Program-made: the position numbers and the translations under genes
Assembly: GCA_023375675.1 (NCBI GenBank)
Contig: JALQBC010000024.1
Coordinates: forward strand, 310,001-374,000
Origin: Cytospora piceicola
Taxonomy: Eukaryota > Ascomycota > Sordariomycetes > Diaporthales > Cytosporaceae
DNA: 64,000 nt
Reading direction: 5' to 3'
Shown here: positions 46,757-57,004 of the stretch, piece after piece
Position numbering within the stretch: the stretch's first letter is position 1
Layout: every line of letters starts with the position of its first letter
Notes under the pieces: model-generated
Told to the model about the DNA's origin: nothing
Databases searched by the model: none
What the model saw: only the letters and a program-made list of their open reading frames with translations

Positions 46757-48640
46757 TCATGAATATGAAGGCCCAGCAGTGCACTCATCATCCTCTGGGG
46801 ACTCTGATATGGGCGTTGGGCAGAACACCTCTTTGAATCGTCCGGCAGCTATACGTCGCTCATGGGTGAGTTTTACTTGCCCGTTATCTCTTCGGCATTT
46901 TTAGGAGGATGCACAGGATGAGGTCGTTTGGCATACCTTCAACACTCATAAAGTTGATTTCAAACATGCCGCCCTTCCTCCGCATGTGAGATTCTCTGTA
47001 CCTGTCGCAGAAGACGTACAGATGGATACTTTTGATCCAGACGCGATGTTTCGATTTGCGTACGAGCCAGCCTTCCGGAACGGGCTGCTGAGGGGCTACA
47101 AATTGAGGTTAGGGGCTGTCAGGCTTCACCTAAGGCATTTGACCATCGTCTCGATCGCTCAAGGGGAAAACCATACCGAAGCCGGTCCACACCGGGCATT
47201 GTCTCAGCTCGCCGTCCCATACGGCAGCATGTAGGCGCAGTCCTTTGGTTCGGGAGTCTTCGTATACGATGAGGATATGCTGGTACCCGTCGTCAATGAT
47301 GTGGCTAGAAAACATGCTATCCATCAGCCTCTCAAGCGCGTTGTACTGGTGTCCGAGAGATCTCGGACTCGACGAGGGGGTAGACGCAAGGACAAGGCAC
47401 CACATACGCTTGGAACAATCGCTTCTCGCCGTGTAGCTTATATTCCATCGGGTTCATTTTGACTGTTAGGGGATTCCGTGCTTTGAGAACGATGAATGTG
47501 CAATGGAAGATGACAAGTTCTGTGTAATAACAATATGTCAGTCATCCCGCCTTACTAAAAAGAGACAGACGCGACAGTCGATCCTTTCAGCCATCCGACC
47601 GTGTCGGGGTCCCTTACCTTCCCAAGTAATAAAGCTGAGAACAGCCCAGACCTTGGAAGACTGGCTGGTGATACTCCACCTCTTGAGCTTCAGGCTGTTC
47701 TCGTCGCGATAGATGCAGATCTCATGGACGCCTCGGAAACAGAACCATTCCGTCCCGGCATCGTATACCCGAAGCACAATGTACGGGGCCCCATCCACCG
47801 CGTTGATGACGATCATCAAACACAGGCGGTCGTTGTCAAAGGACCGCCTCAGCAACACCTTGGCGGCGTCCGGCATTTGTATGTCGCCGGCAAGGGCGAA
47901 GGGGCCAACGGCCCGGGAGCGCTGAGGGCCCTTCATATCGGTCCTCGACACGAGCGGGAGGTTCAACACCAGGTCGGCCCAGTGCGGCCGCTCGCGCATG
48001 AGCGGCACCACCATCGTCTCCTGGCGGACGAGGTCCATGGCAGGTGCCTGGATCGGCGCGGGTATGCCTCTCCGCTGGCGGAGTTCCATGATGCGGACCC
48101 GGAGGATTTCGAGCTGGGCCTGGTCGTAGTTCTTGTCCCTGGTGAGCAGGAAGAGCAGCAAGGTCATGAAGTGGTTGTACATCATGAACCGCTGGGGAAG
48201 CGGGAGCCCCCCTTCCTTTAGCATCTCATGGTACATCTTTCGCCAGCGGGTTTCCCTCGTTATTGCCTTGTCATCGTAGTAGCCTGTAATATCTCTGAGG
48301 GTCTTGGACATGCAAGGTAGGACGACGTTGAGGTGGTTCGCAACGACTGGCGCTCTCGATACATGAACGTGGCTGCGGTCTGCAAGGTCTCGTAGAATTC
48401 TGGCAGATCGCCGGATCTCTTCAATGACTGCATTCATGTGGCCATGATACGACTCTTTCAAGGTTTTGCGCAATTCCTCTAGGCCTGGAAGGAGTCAGTG
48501 TGTGCCCGGTGGAGCTGATGTCGATGTGAGTTATGTGTACCTCTGGCGACTCGATCTGCCCTTTCGGCCTCCAGAAAGCATCCATGCAAGAGCTGGCTTT
48601 GAGGAGGCATCGGTTGCCCCATGAGAAATTCCCAATCCAT
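46757..48640 (-). CDS. Uncharacterised six-exon protein
   Basis: Six exons, 48640-48541, 48478-47618, 47519-47408, 47304-47177, 47095-46937 and 46848-46757, join in frame to 483 residues; the five introns are 62-103 nt with GT...AG ends. I do not recognise the family. The N-terminus (MDWEFLMGQPMPP) leads into a helical region (VIEEIRRSARILRDLADRS; VVLPCMSKTLRDITGYYDD). Next is a linker near the first 200 residues, then a beta-rich part (LCLMIVINAVDGAPYIVLRV; WAVLSFITWE) and a C-terminal part with HILIVYEDSRTKGLRLHAAVWD and VWIKSIHLYVFCDRY. No signal peptide, membrane span or catalytic motif is evident. The continuous protein-like sequence over every junction is the main support for the model; the 3' exons are too short to stand as ORFs alone. 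Confidence 0.78.
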
Positions 48641-50781
48641 TTCGAAGGTTAACTTTCGTCAGCAAGTACGGAAGGTTTCTTGATCGAGTGTTAAGGAAGC
48701 TTATCGACGCGTTGCAAGGAGGAGGAATTATAGCCAGTCAGGTTGTCCTTTGGCTTCCATGATGAAAAGGTACGGGAGTGGAACGTGAGACTGGTAAGTA
48801 GCAATACACTCCCTACCAGGTTCCTCTCTTAACGCTGGATCTGGGTCTTTCCAATCTGAATCACCGTTCTGGACAGGAGAGTGTTTGATCTGTAGGCGGA
48901 GGGGCTTCTTGCCGACCCAAACCCTGGAACATTGAGAGCCAAAGGCTAGAAATTTCCAAGACGAGATAACAAGAAGATTAAGAATTCCGCGTTTTACTTA
49001 AAGACAGTCAAAGACTGAGCTGGCAGATGCATGCAGAAGCCGCCGGCTGTCCGCATCGGCGTGATAACACAGCAGATCAAGCATTGGCCCGGAATCAGCA
49101 CCACGGCCGTTCGTCAAATAAGAAGGAGAACGAGGGGTAACCTAACGTGAGGTAATATGTGTGGTGCACACCTGTGCATTAGAATGTGGGAGAGTCCGGA
49201 TAATTGTTTCGATGAGGCTCTGCTGTGCTCTGACGTGTCAGTCAGCCGACATAGAGGGCATCTGCAAGTCCTCGAGTCTCCTGTGAGATTGTACATGCTT
49301 GGAACGTTCGTTTTTGTGCATGGGTATGCATGATAGGTGCGCGCGTGTGGCAAGCACCTCCACCAAATGGTGCGTCCGCAAATGACTTCACTGCTCCCCG
49401 GTGGTCACGCCGAGCATGTATGATCAACGCTGATGTTGGGGGATCCGTGATCGATTGTGTATCATCAAGGAACATTGATATTCGGCCCAGCCAACCGGTG
49501 CCACAAGCGGAGCTTGCAGTCGCTCACCACAAGGAGCGCAATGAACGCTGTGTCTAAAGACATCACACAGGTTGGGCCTATGCATGACCATGAAGACTGG
49601 AAGACAAGCGAACAACGGATGCCCAAGTGTTGACGGAGCGGGCGGTAGGGAAGCGCACAAATGGCGGGCCCTCGTGGACATCGTTGCAGAGTCTTCCATC
49701 CAGGGCCGGAGGAATCCAGTGATTGCCACGGCGATAAGTCCCAACCCAGAAAAAAGAGCCAGGCCCTTGATGATGCATTCTCCTAATGCAAGCAAATGTC
49801 TGGGCGGGCGAATGGACTGGCAGCTCCAGGGCCAGGTTGCATTGGCCCGCAGCTATATTTGACTCCTTTGAGCATGCATAATGCTTCGACCGAGAGGTGA
49901 TAATTGGCTGGTTGGTGGAATCGGCTTCCGTTGATAGCAAGCTACCGTGCAGGTAGCATCGTCCACAAAAGCAAGCCACGATGCTGGCAGTATGGGCCTC
50001 GAAGACGTTGATGGCAATCCCGACACGGCAGAAGCAGGCTGCACTAATGGTCGCGTTGAGCAGGTCTCGCGTGACGAGAAGCCAACCCTGGGAGAGCAGA
50101 CGGCCGACTGATGCTTTCGCTCAGTAAGTATGCAACCAGGGGATCCATCCGTACCAATCAAGGTCCAGTGGCATCACTTGATGACTGACCTCAACAAGCA
50201 GCAAGCAGGCTTCTTCACCACTCAACATCGGAACGACAATATCGCTCGTCCCAGTTTTAACAATAGCGGCCAACAGGGCGAGTCTCTTCTCGCTACAGGG
50301 GTGTTTGTAAGTTCGCCGAATGACTGGAGCCGTTGCGCCGTAGGTAATGTTCGCGATGGCACGGCGATGTTACATGGCCGGACTCGGAGTCCTCATGGTT
50401 AATGAGGCCTGGGGGTGGTCTCCTAGAGGATGTCAAGGTTACTTGATGGTGGAACAGACATAACATGATGCCGTACTTGAATTTAGACAATTATGGGGGC
50501 TAATACTTTGTCGTGAAAGCATGCTCAATTCATTGTATGAAAAAGCTCGAAGTAAGGCGAATCAGGAACTGCCTCGAAATCATGCTTTCCTCCATTTCCC
50601 ACTTCATCAAAGCAATTCACTTGTCCGATCCCTTCCGAACCACGAACTCCACCCGAAGACCAAGAAAAAATACACGACGATGTAAGGTGGCTCCATTCAA
50701 GAGGGCCATCTCGTCAAATTTGTCCGGTGTGGCCGGACCCAAACAATGAATGATGCGAGTCTCAATAGTAGTAAGGCATGC
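48641..50781. other. Long intergenic region between the six-exon gene and NHP6
   Basis: About 2.1 kb. It contains the upstream region of the six-exon gene and the 3' end of NHP6. Overlapping frames around 49330-49979 on both strands lack features and splice extensions. No RNA gene or transposon remnant recognised. Confidence 0.5.
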
Positions 50782-51221
50782 TTACTCCTCGTCCTCCTCC
50801 TGCTCAGCCTGTGGATGTTTGGTCAGTTACTGGTTCAAGGGAAGCGCCTTCCGTGGTAATAACAGATGGACTTACGTTGTAAGCTTGCTTCTCATCCTCG
50901 TATCTCTTCTTATCGGCGGCAGCCTTGGCATCGTAGGGAGCGCGTTGCTTCTCGTTGAGAGCCTTCCATCGCTCACCGAGGATCTTGCCGACCTGACCGA
51001 AGGTCACATCAGGGTTGTCGTCACGAACGCTCTGGCGCTGCTCGTTGGCGAAGAACATGTACGCGGACAGACCACGCTTGGGGGCGTTGGGGTCTATTGT
51101 AATTGTCAGTCCAGCTCAATTGAAAACTTCCGACGCGTCGAAACGCGTTCAAGAGGCACATACCCTTCTTGGTGCGGCGCTTGTCCTTGCCGGCACCCCT
51201 CTTTGCTGCAGCCTTAGCCAT
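50782..51221 (-). CDS. NHP6: HMG-box chromatin protein Nhp6
   Basis: Three exons, 51221-51164, 51093-50876 and 50808-50782, encode 100 residues. A basic head ([19 protein letters not shown]) precedes a single HMG box (about 20-92) with [27 protein letters not shown] and [17 protein letters not shown]. The final exon adds only AEQEEDEE, an acidic tail. It binds the DNA minor groove without sequence specificity, bends DNA, and helps FACT and remodelling enzymes at nucleosomes. Size matches yeast Nhp6A/B (93-99). A long leader with a candidate intron lies upstream (see separate entry). Confidence 0.96.
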
Positions 51222-51230
51222 GGTGATGAG

Positions 51231-51867
51231 CTGGGAAAATTGTCAGTCCATTGTGATCAAGTGTGCCAATTGCTGTACAGCAGGCCCGAGAGGGCAGATG
51301 GGCGTGGTGATGATCTGGGTGTTGTGTTGTTGGTGATGGGTAAGTGTTGGTGCGAGTGGACTCTGTCGAGCTAATCGCAGAGCTCAACGGAGCTCCAGGA
51401 GCTCGGGCTGAGCTTCACATGGCGCAGTCGCGGGTTTTGGGCGGGCGTTGGCAAGCAGCGCGTCGAGCTGTCGCAAACGCGATTGAGGTCGCCCACGCGG
51501 ACCAAAATGGGATTGAAAGGCGGAATCTGCTCCTTGAGGCTGAGATACGTACTTTGAGGTAATTCGGTGTGGAGTTGAGAAAGTGGTGTTTTGTGACTGT
51601 AGGGCGCGCAAATGGTTAGTATTGATGGTTGATGCGATGCCTTAAGCGGCGGATGATGAAGATTGATAGTTCGGCACGGTGGGTTGTTGATGGTGATGGC
51701 GATGCCCAAAAAGGCTCGACTTGACCAAAAACACGAGGAAAAAGCGCCTTGACGGTGAAACCAAAGCAACAGAACGCGTTACGATGGTTGCGACGTGTGT
51801 GCAAGATAGAGTGTAAAGGAGTGACTTGCGTTTGGGTGTTGAAATGGCAGGCGCAAGAGGTACTTAC
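51231..51867 (-). promoter_or_regulatory. Candidate 5'-UTR intron of NHP6
   Basis: On the minus strand a consensus donor GTAAGTACC begins at 51867, and an acceptor TTTTCCCAG ends at 51231, nine nucleotides before the NHP6 ATG. A CT-rich tract typical of fungal transcription starts lies just upstream of the donor (about 51924-51945). The intron would be about 640 nt, long for this genome, and is inferred from splice sites only. Confidence 0.4.
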
Positions 51868-52503
51868 TGTGGATTGTGAGTGTTTGGGTGACGCTCTCGC
51901 AAAGTGGTGGTTTTGCTGTGAGTGCAGAGAGGAGAGAGAGAGTAGGGAAATTTGTATGGGGGCAGCGTGTGGGCGAGCCTTTTACTACCCGTTGCGCCAG
52001 TCAGACTGATTGTGCTTTGCTGTGCGGGGAGCGAGCGTAATATTAGAGAAACGGTAGGTGCGGGAGAAAATAGCAGGCACCCGGCCAGTCAGTGGAAGCG
52101 GACAGTCTAGTGCTGGAGAAGGCGCACTGAGGACTGCCACACTGCTCCTACCTCCCTCCCCCCCTTCACCACTCATTTCCTCTGCACTCCTCCATCTTTC
52201 TCAAGTCGTTCCAGATCCCATCATGTACCTCAGTACTTGATTTACATATGTGATTACCTGCCTAGGTACCTGACCTATGGGCAGAATGAAACGGAGTAGA
52301 AAGGACCATTGACTTCCAAGGTTCTTTTGGCACTGCTTTACATAGGAGCGGACATAGGACTGTCTATCATCCACAGGTACCCAGGTATACCTACCTAGGT
52401 AAACTGCAAGTGCCTTTGTTTTCAACCATCTGCACTGCACACGGTCTACGTAGCTGCGTAGGTATGTATCTATCTACATATGAAAAATATTGAAAGCAGC
52501 CGA

Positions 52504-52530
52504 TCTTGGAACCTTGGAACCTTGGAACCT
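52504..52530. repeat. Tandem CTTGGAAC repeat
   Basis: Three consecutive CTTGGAAC units. CCAAGGTT/AACCTTGG octamers also recur in other intergenic parts of the window. Confidence 0.75.
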
Positions 52531-54337
52531 CCATGGTAAAAGTCACGGATTCGTACTCCATAGGAGGGCAGGGGGACCAGGCAAAGTCAGTCATCAGCCC
52601 CAGAAAAGCACGTCTGTTTCGTTGCTGTTTTTGGTTGTGTCTGGGAGGGCGGCGTCCTTGTGCTCCCTAAATTTTGTTGGAGGCGGCCCCAGATGAAGAA
52701 GTACTGTAACATTTGCGGACTGTTGCTCTCAGTTTGGCATAGGCGCATGTCTACATCTCAGCTCCATTCCTCATGCCCTCCCATTTGGCTGCCTCCTCCT
52801 CTTGCTAGTCCTTTTGCTTGAGACTTGGTAACTTGCTGACCAGATACTGTTGTGTTTGTTTTTAATTACTTAAATGCTTTTCTTCGGGCGAGATTACCCA
52901 AATTTTCTTTTTAATCTATATCGCGCTGGGTGCCCAGGTGTATCGTCCTGAAGCTGCTGTTCATCAGTTGCGTTTTCCGGAATGCTTGCTGGGTCAGGAT
53001 GCGGCAGGTATCTCGTCAGCCCCTGTTAGCGTTCGCTATGTCTACTGCGGATGGCGCTATCTAAGTGCCCCTTTCCCAGACATACGCCCAGGTACTGGTG
53101 CGTATTTTGTGCGTGTGTCCCGTACCGCTCCGAACCTTGGAACGTCATCCGAGTAATGGGTGACAGAACGGTGGACTGCGAGGCTCATGATCTCATCAAT
53201 CAGTGATGGTCTAGCAATAACAGTGCAATTATTACGAGAAGAAGGTAAAGCCCGACCTCGAATTTTTGAGACTGCCCTGGCTCGCAGGTCACTGCATTCG
53301 ATACGAGACCATTGTAAGCATCCAGGACAGTCAAGGTCCATCGGGCTCAGGGCCGTTTTTGATTGGGGGCCACCGTATCGTTCCCCAATACGGAGAAGCC
53401 CTCAGCCTCCAAGGTTGCCCCGTGACGTCCACGGGTCTTGGAAAGCGATAGAAACGGTCCTCACAACGTACCCCATCTTTTTTTTTCGTGGAACTTGGGG
53501 TTCGACACATGCCTACTTGCTGTCGCACCTGCCCTGTCATTAAGAATGCCGGCTCCAAATAGGAGGCTAAGCGCTTGATGAGAGGGAAGGGTTGAGACCT
53601 TGGTGAACAACAGTCCGGTAGGTGTGGGTTGTTTGGGCACATTTACTGGCCCAAGCAGGGGGGGTACATGGTTTCATGCGAGACCGGCATGTATTTTTAT
53701 GCCCCTTTCCTATGTACCGATACATCTGGACATGTAACTGCTCCAAGGTCTCTCTACCTTCCAAGGTTTTGGCGAGGAACCTGACTCTGGAGGCCACCTG
53801 CACTCCGAAGCTCCAAAGGTGAGGTTGAGATCAGCCAGCACTTAGCGCTGCCTCAAAACTCGCGTTCCTTCCCAGCCTGCCAGCGTTCTTGTTTTCCTTT
53901 ACCTTGCACACACGCCCAGACACACACACACACACATGTTATCTGTTATCTCTCTTTCTCCCTCTCACAGCACTCGCCCTCACACAGGACCTAACGTCAA
54001 GTAGGAATGTGGTTTCTGTTGATAACCCTACCTAGGTATTGTTATCATGCGACGCGTTATTACTCGATGGCTTCTCTATACAACGCAACGACATGACACG
54101 CGTATATACTGCACCGTATGCTTCGTGGTCGGCCATCGCACTCCTTCCCACATGGGGCTCATGAGCTCGCAGCTTTTCAACCCGTCTTTCCCACCAGGAG
54201 GTGTGGCTTGGCCCATACTGTTCCTATTTCTGTGTCTACACTGTGCATCCACACCCCAGCCACGGCAGTCTTGGGCTAAGAATTTGAACTCCTTGGAATG
54301 ATGACAGATGAGCTCATACTGTGCATTACTGAGATTC

Positions 54338-54353
54338 CCCCCCCCCCCCCCCA
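54338..54353. repeat. Poly-C homopolymer (about 16 nt)
   Basis: A run of about 16 C residues in the gene-poor block. The exact length is uncertain, as homopolymers are error-prone. Confidence 0.7.
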
Positions 54354-54786
54354 AGGGTCCAAGCTCAGTCCCGGCAGCTCGATCGGACCCGAGCAGTCGT
54401 GCTTGACCGATTTAGAGTGCAGTGGTCAATTGAGAGAACATCACCGTCCAATTCCTTCTACTAACTCCCTAGGCATATGCAGCTTGCTTTTCTCGCATTG
54501 TTTCGTCCCGACTGCCTGAAATCTGAGGTCGACAGATTGAGCTGCTCGACTGCCCTGCTTGCTAGAACTTCATGGGTGCCGTGCCGCTGATGTATTTGAA
54601 GCAACTCCCTTACCATCAATGATATGGGTGACCCAATTACTCAAATACAAGGTAATGTATTTACTGTGTAGATGAGCTTCGGAACGGCCCGGACTGTGTA
54701 GGGATTGAGCCTTGGCAATTCACTTTGGACCATTTCTGAGAACAAGGTCGTCAAGCTCATAGTTCCAGTGGCTGGTGATGAGCACT

Positions 54787-55455
54787 TCAGCCTTGTACGC
54801 GACTTTTGCGGGCCTGAATTAGAAGTACAGTCAGACTTTACCCCAGAGTCATTCCCTAGCGTCTACGCATTTGAGTGGACTTACAAGGCAATCATTCACA
54901 TGATTATGTGAGGTGATGGAAGCTTGTGGTCGGAGAAGATATATTGGGAGATTCTTACCAGCCTTTGTGAAACTTAGGGTAGGGAAGTAGGGCTTTACCC
55001 CAAAGACAGTTCCCACAGAGGAAGACACCGGCAAGGAGTACCAACATGCTTTGGGATCACGCATGATTTCTGTGTTCTCGACTTGGTGATCCATGTGGAT
55101 AGGCTGGTCTAGAATCTCAAAAGTTGCCAGCCCGGATGACGAAGCCTGCAATCGTCGTCCGGCCCTATATTGCAGGTGTTGTGAATGGCCTTGCCTGTTG
55201 CCAAATTAGTGATTGTGCAAGGCACTCCGCATAGAACATTGCTACAAGTAGGCTCACCATTACCGGCTTCTTTGCCTGCCGTTGAATTGCTCATAAGGAG
55301 CAAGTGGCGTCTCCTCGGTATAAGCATGCGTCTTGAAAGCCCCATCGTCATTATCTCCCAGAAGATAACCCGTGGACAACAGATCAAACGTTAGGCACTG
55401 TGAGTCACCACAGACTCCTCTACACCACAGAAGATCATGGAAAAAACATCATGAA
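54787..55455 (-). pseudogene. Doubtful spliced gene or gene remnant
   Basis: On the minus strand a frame open from about 55455 reaches a donor (GTAATG at 55263). A 69-nt intron with a CACTAAT branch site and ACAG end (55195) restores the same frame, which runs protein-like (LATFEILDQPIHMDHQ, CWYSLPVSSSVGTVFG). It reaches two good donors, GTAAGA at 54958 and GTAAGT at 54884; the latter pairs with TTCTAATTCAG ending at 54814, a 71-nt intron. No in-frame ATG is found before the CENP-H stop codon, so a complete gene cannot be built. It may be a remnant, a gene whose first exon I missed, or chance. A plus-strand frame (54702-54911) also looks protein-like, which weakens the case. Confidence 0.25.
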
Positions 55456-55493
55456 ATCGACGCGAGCTGTTCTCGCATTGAAATCAACTGATT

Positions 55494-56345
55494 TCACTCC
55501 GACTCAAGCACAACGTCCCGGAGCTCCGAATCTCCTGCCCAATCCACGCCACTGCCTGCAACGACACCGCTTGCGGTCCCTTTCATCACCCTCCACTTCT
55601 GCTTGCTTGCCGCGAGTCTCCCCTCAAGTTTCACAATCTGCTCCTTCGCAGCCGGGTCGTCAGCGATGGCATTCGTCTTATCGCGATCGGATTCCTTGGC
55701 GAGGCGGATGACTTCAGCAGCAAGGTCGCGGTTTTTCCTCGATACGCGGAGGGCCTCGCTTTCGACCTCGGTCAGTTGGTCAAGAACCTGGCGTAAGCTG
55801 GCAGATTGTTTTGCAACGCTTTGAGACGTATCGTCACGGGTGTGGATCCATTTCTGGATGTCTCTGCGGAATGGTTAGCTTCCTCGTATAAAAGATGTTC
55901 ATCATGTGAGGGGGCTCTCACTGTTCGATCGGTGATGCATAGGTGCTGTTGTGGATGCCTTTCAAAATGGGGTTGGTAGACAGGACGTTATCAACCACCG
56001 TATTGCGGAGGTTGTATAGAGCCATCGCCTCGAGAAGTTGCTCCCTGGCTCCATCGATCTCTTTAGGATCTGTCACCTGGGGGGCTTCGCTCGCAGTACT
56101 TCTTTCCCCTCTTCTAACTGCCCTTGTGCTTTCGTCTGCATATCGTCAGCCGGGGTAGGATGACAAGCTAGATATTTTGATTGCTTACCGGCAAGACGTG
56201 TTCTCGCCTTGGCCAGAGCTATCTCCAGCTCCAGCTTTTTCACTTCGTCATAGAGACCCAAAATCTCCTTCTCAGCTTCCGAGAAGGGAGGTTGCTCTCC
56301 GTTGCTATTCTCATCCATGGCATCTTGCATTTGGACGTCACCCAT
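55494..56345 (-). CDS. CENP-H-like inner kinetochore protein
   Basis: Three exons, 56345-56189, 56135-55922 and 55863-55494, encode 246 residues. The protein is almost all helix and coiled coil (AEKEILGLYDEVKKLELEIA; LRQVLDQLTEVESEALRVS). It ends with KWRVMKGTASGVVAGSGVDW followed by Asp/Glu-rich sequence ending VVLESE, which matches the C-terminal signature of CENP-H (fission yeast Fta3, budding yeast Mcm16). CENP-H works with CENP-I and CENP-K in the constitutive centromere-associated network at centromeric chromatin. Introns are 53 and 58 nt. The start at 56345 (MGDVQMQDAMDEN) is the only early ATG in frame. Assignment rests on the C-terminal motif and the coiled-coil layout. Confidence 0.75.
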
Positions 56346-57004
56346 TTTAGGAGGGACCTACTGGGCCGCCACTTGCCAAACAACAACAAAAAAACCTGAC
56401 ACAGGTGAACCAACACGGAATATACGCGTAAAGTTCTGGAATAAACGCGTCAGTTTGCTTGTGCTCGTTCGTGATATGCAACCGGACTATTGACGCGCTG
56501 GAACAAATAATCAATTATGTCAAACTGACTTGGTTAGGTTGGTAAATTGTATGGCAAGACGGAGAGGTGAATGAAACTAGATCTTCGTTTATCTGCTTGC
56601 CGAGCCCAGATATGTTCTTCTGTAACCAGCAGTGAAAGAATCAATTTGAGCAGACTCATTAACACCCTTGTCAAGACTTGGATGCATCCGACTGCAGCTA
56701 AGGGTGTTCGTTCACATGGGAATTCACTGTCGATGTACAACACTGCCAGTGCACATTGTTAACGTGACCTAATTGCACTAGGTCACAAGGCAGCCCTCTT
56801 CTGATGCGTCCGACATTGGTCCTTTGCTCCTCACCCCCAACCTATGACCTACCTAGGTATGGCTAACCTCTAATCTTCTTGACGCCCGACCGATACTCCT
56901 ATTCCACTTGTTTTGGAAACGCCTACACTCATTAGGACTTCTTTAAGCTGAGGAATACGACTGCTGAATAACGACCTTCACGGGGCGGAAATGGGCTATG
57001 GACG
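56346..57004. promoter_or_regulatory. Divergent promoter region, CENP-H-like gene / ATG11
   Basis: 659 bp between divergent start codons, with one TACCTAGGTA palindrome at 56850-56859. No other element assigned. Confidence 0.5.

Larger units (their letters stand above)
51946..54786. other. Gene-poor block
   Basis: About 2.8 kb without a convincing gene, the longest such stretch here. It holds palindromes TACCTAGGTA at 52392-52401 and 54029-54038, a near copy at 52259-52268, three tandem CTTGGAAC units at about 52504-52530, a CA repeat near 53920-53936 and a C16 homopolymer near 54338-54353. Overlapping frames such as 53160-53543 have no features. Confidence 0.5.

Noticed and set aside
49330..49979. 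Overlapping plus and minus frames in the 48.6-50.8 kb gap
   Set aside because: Similar open length on both strands, no signal peptide, domain or convincing splice sites.
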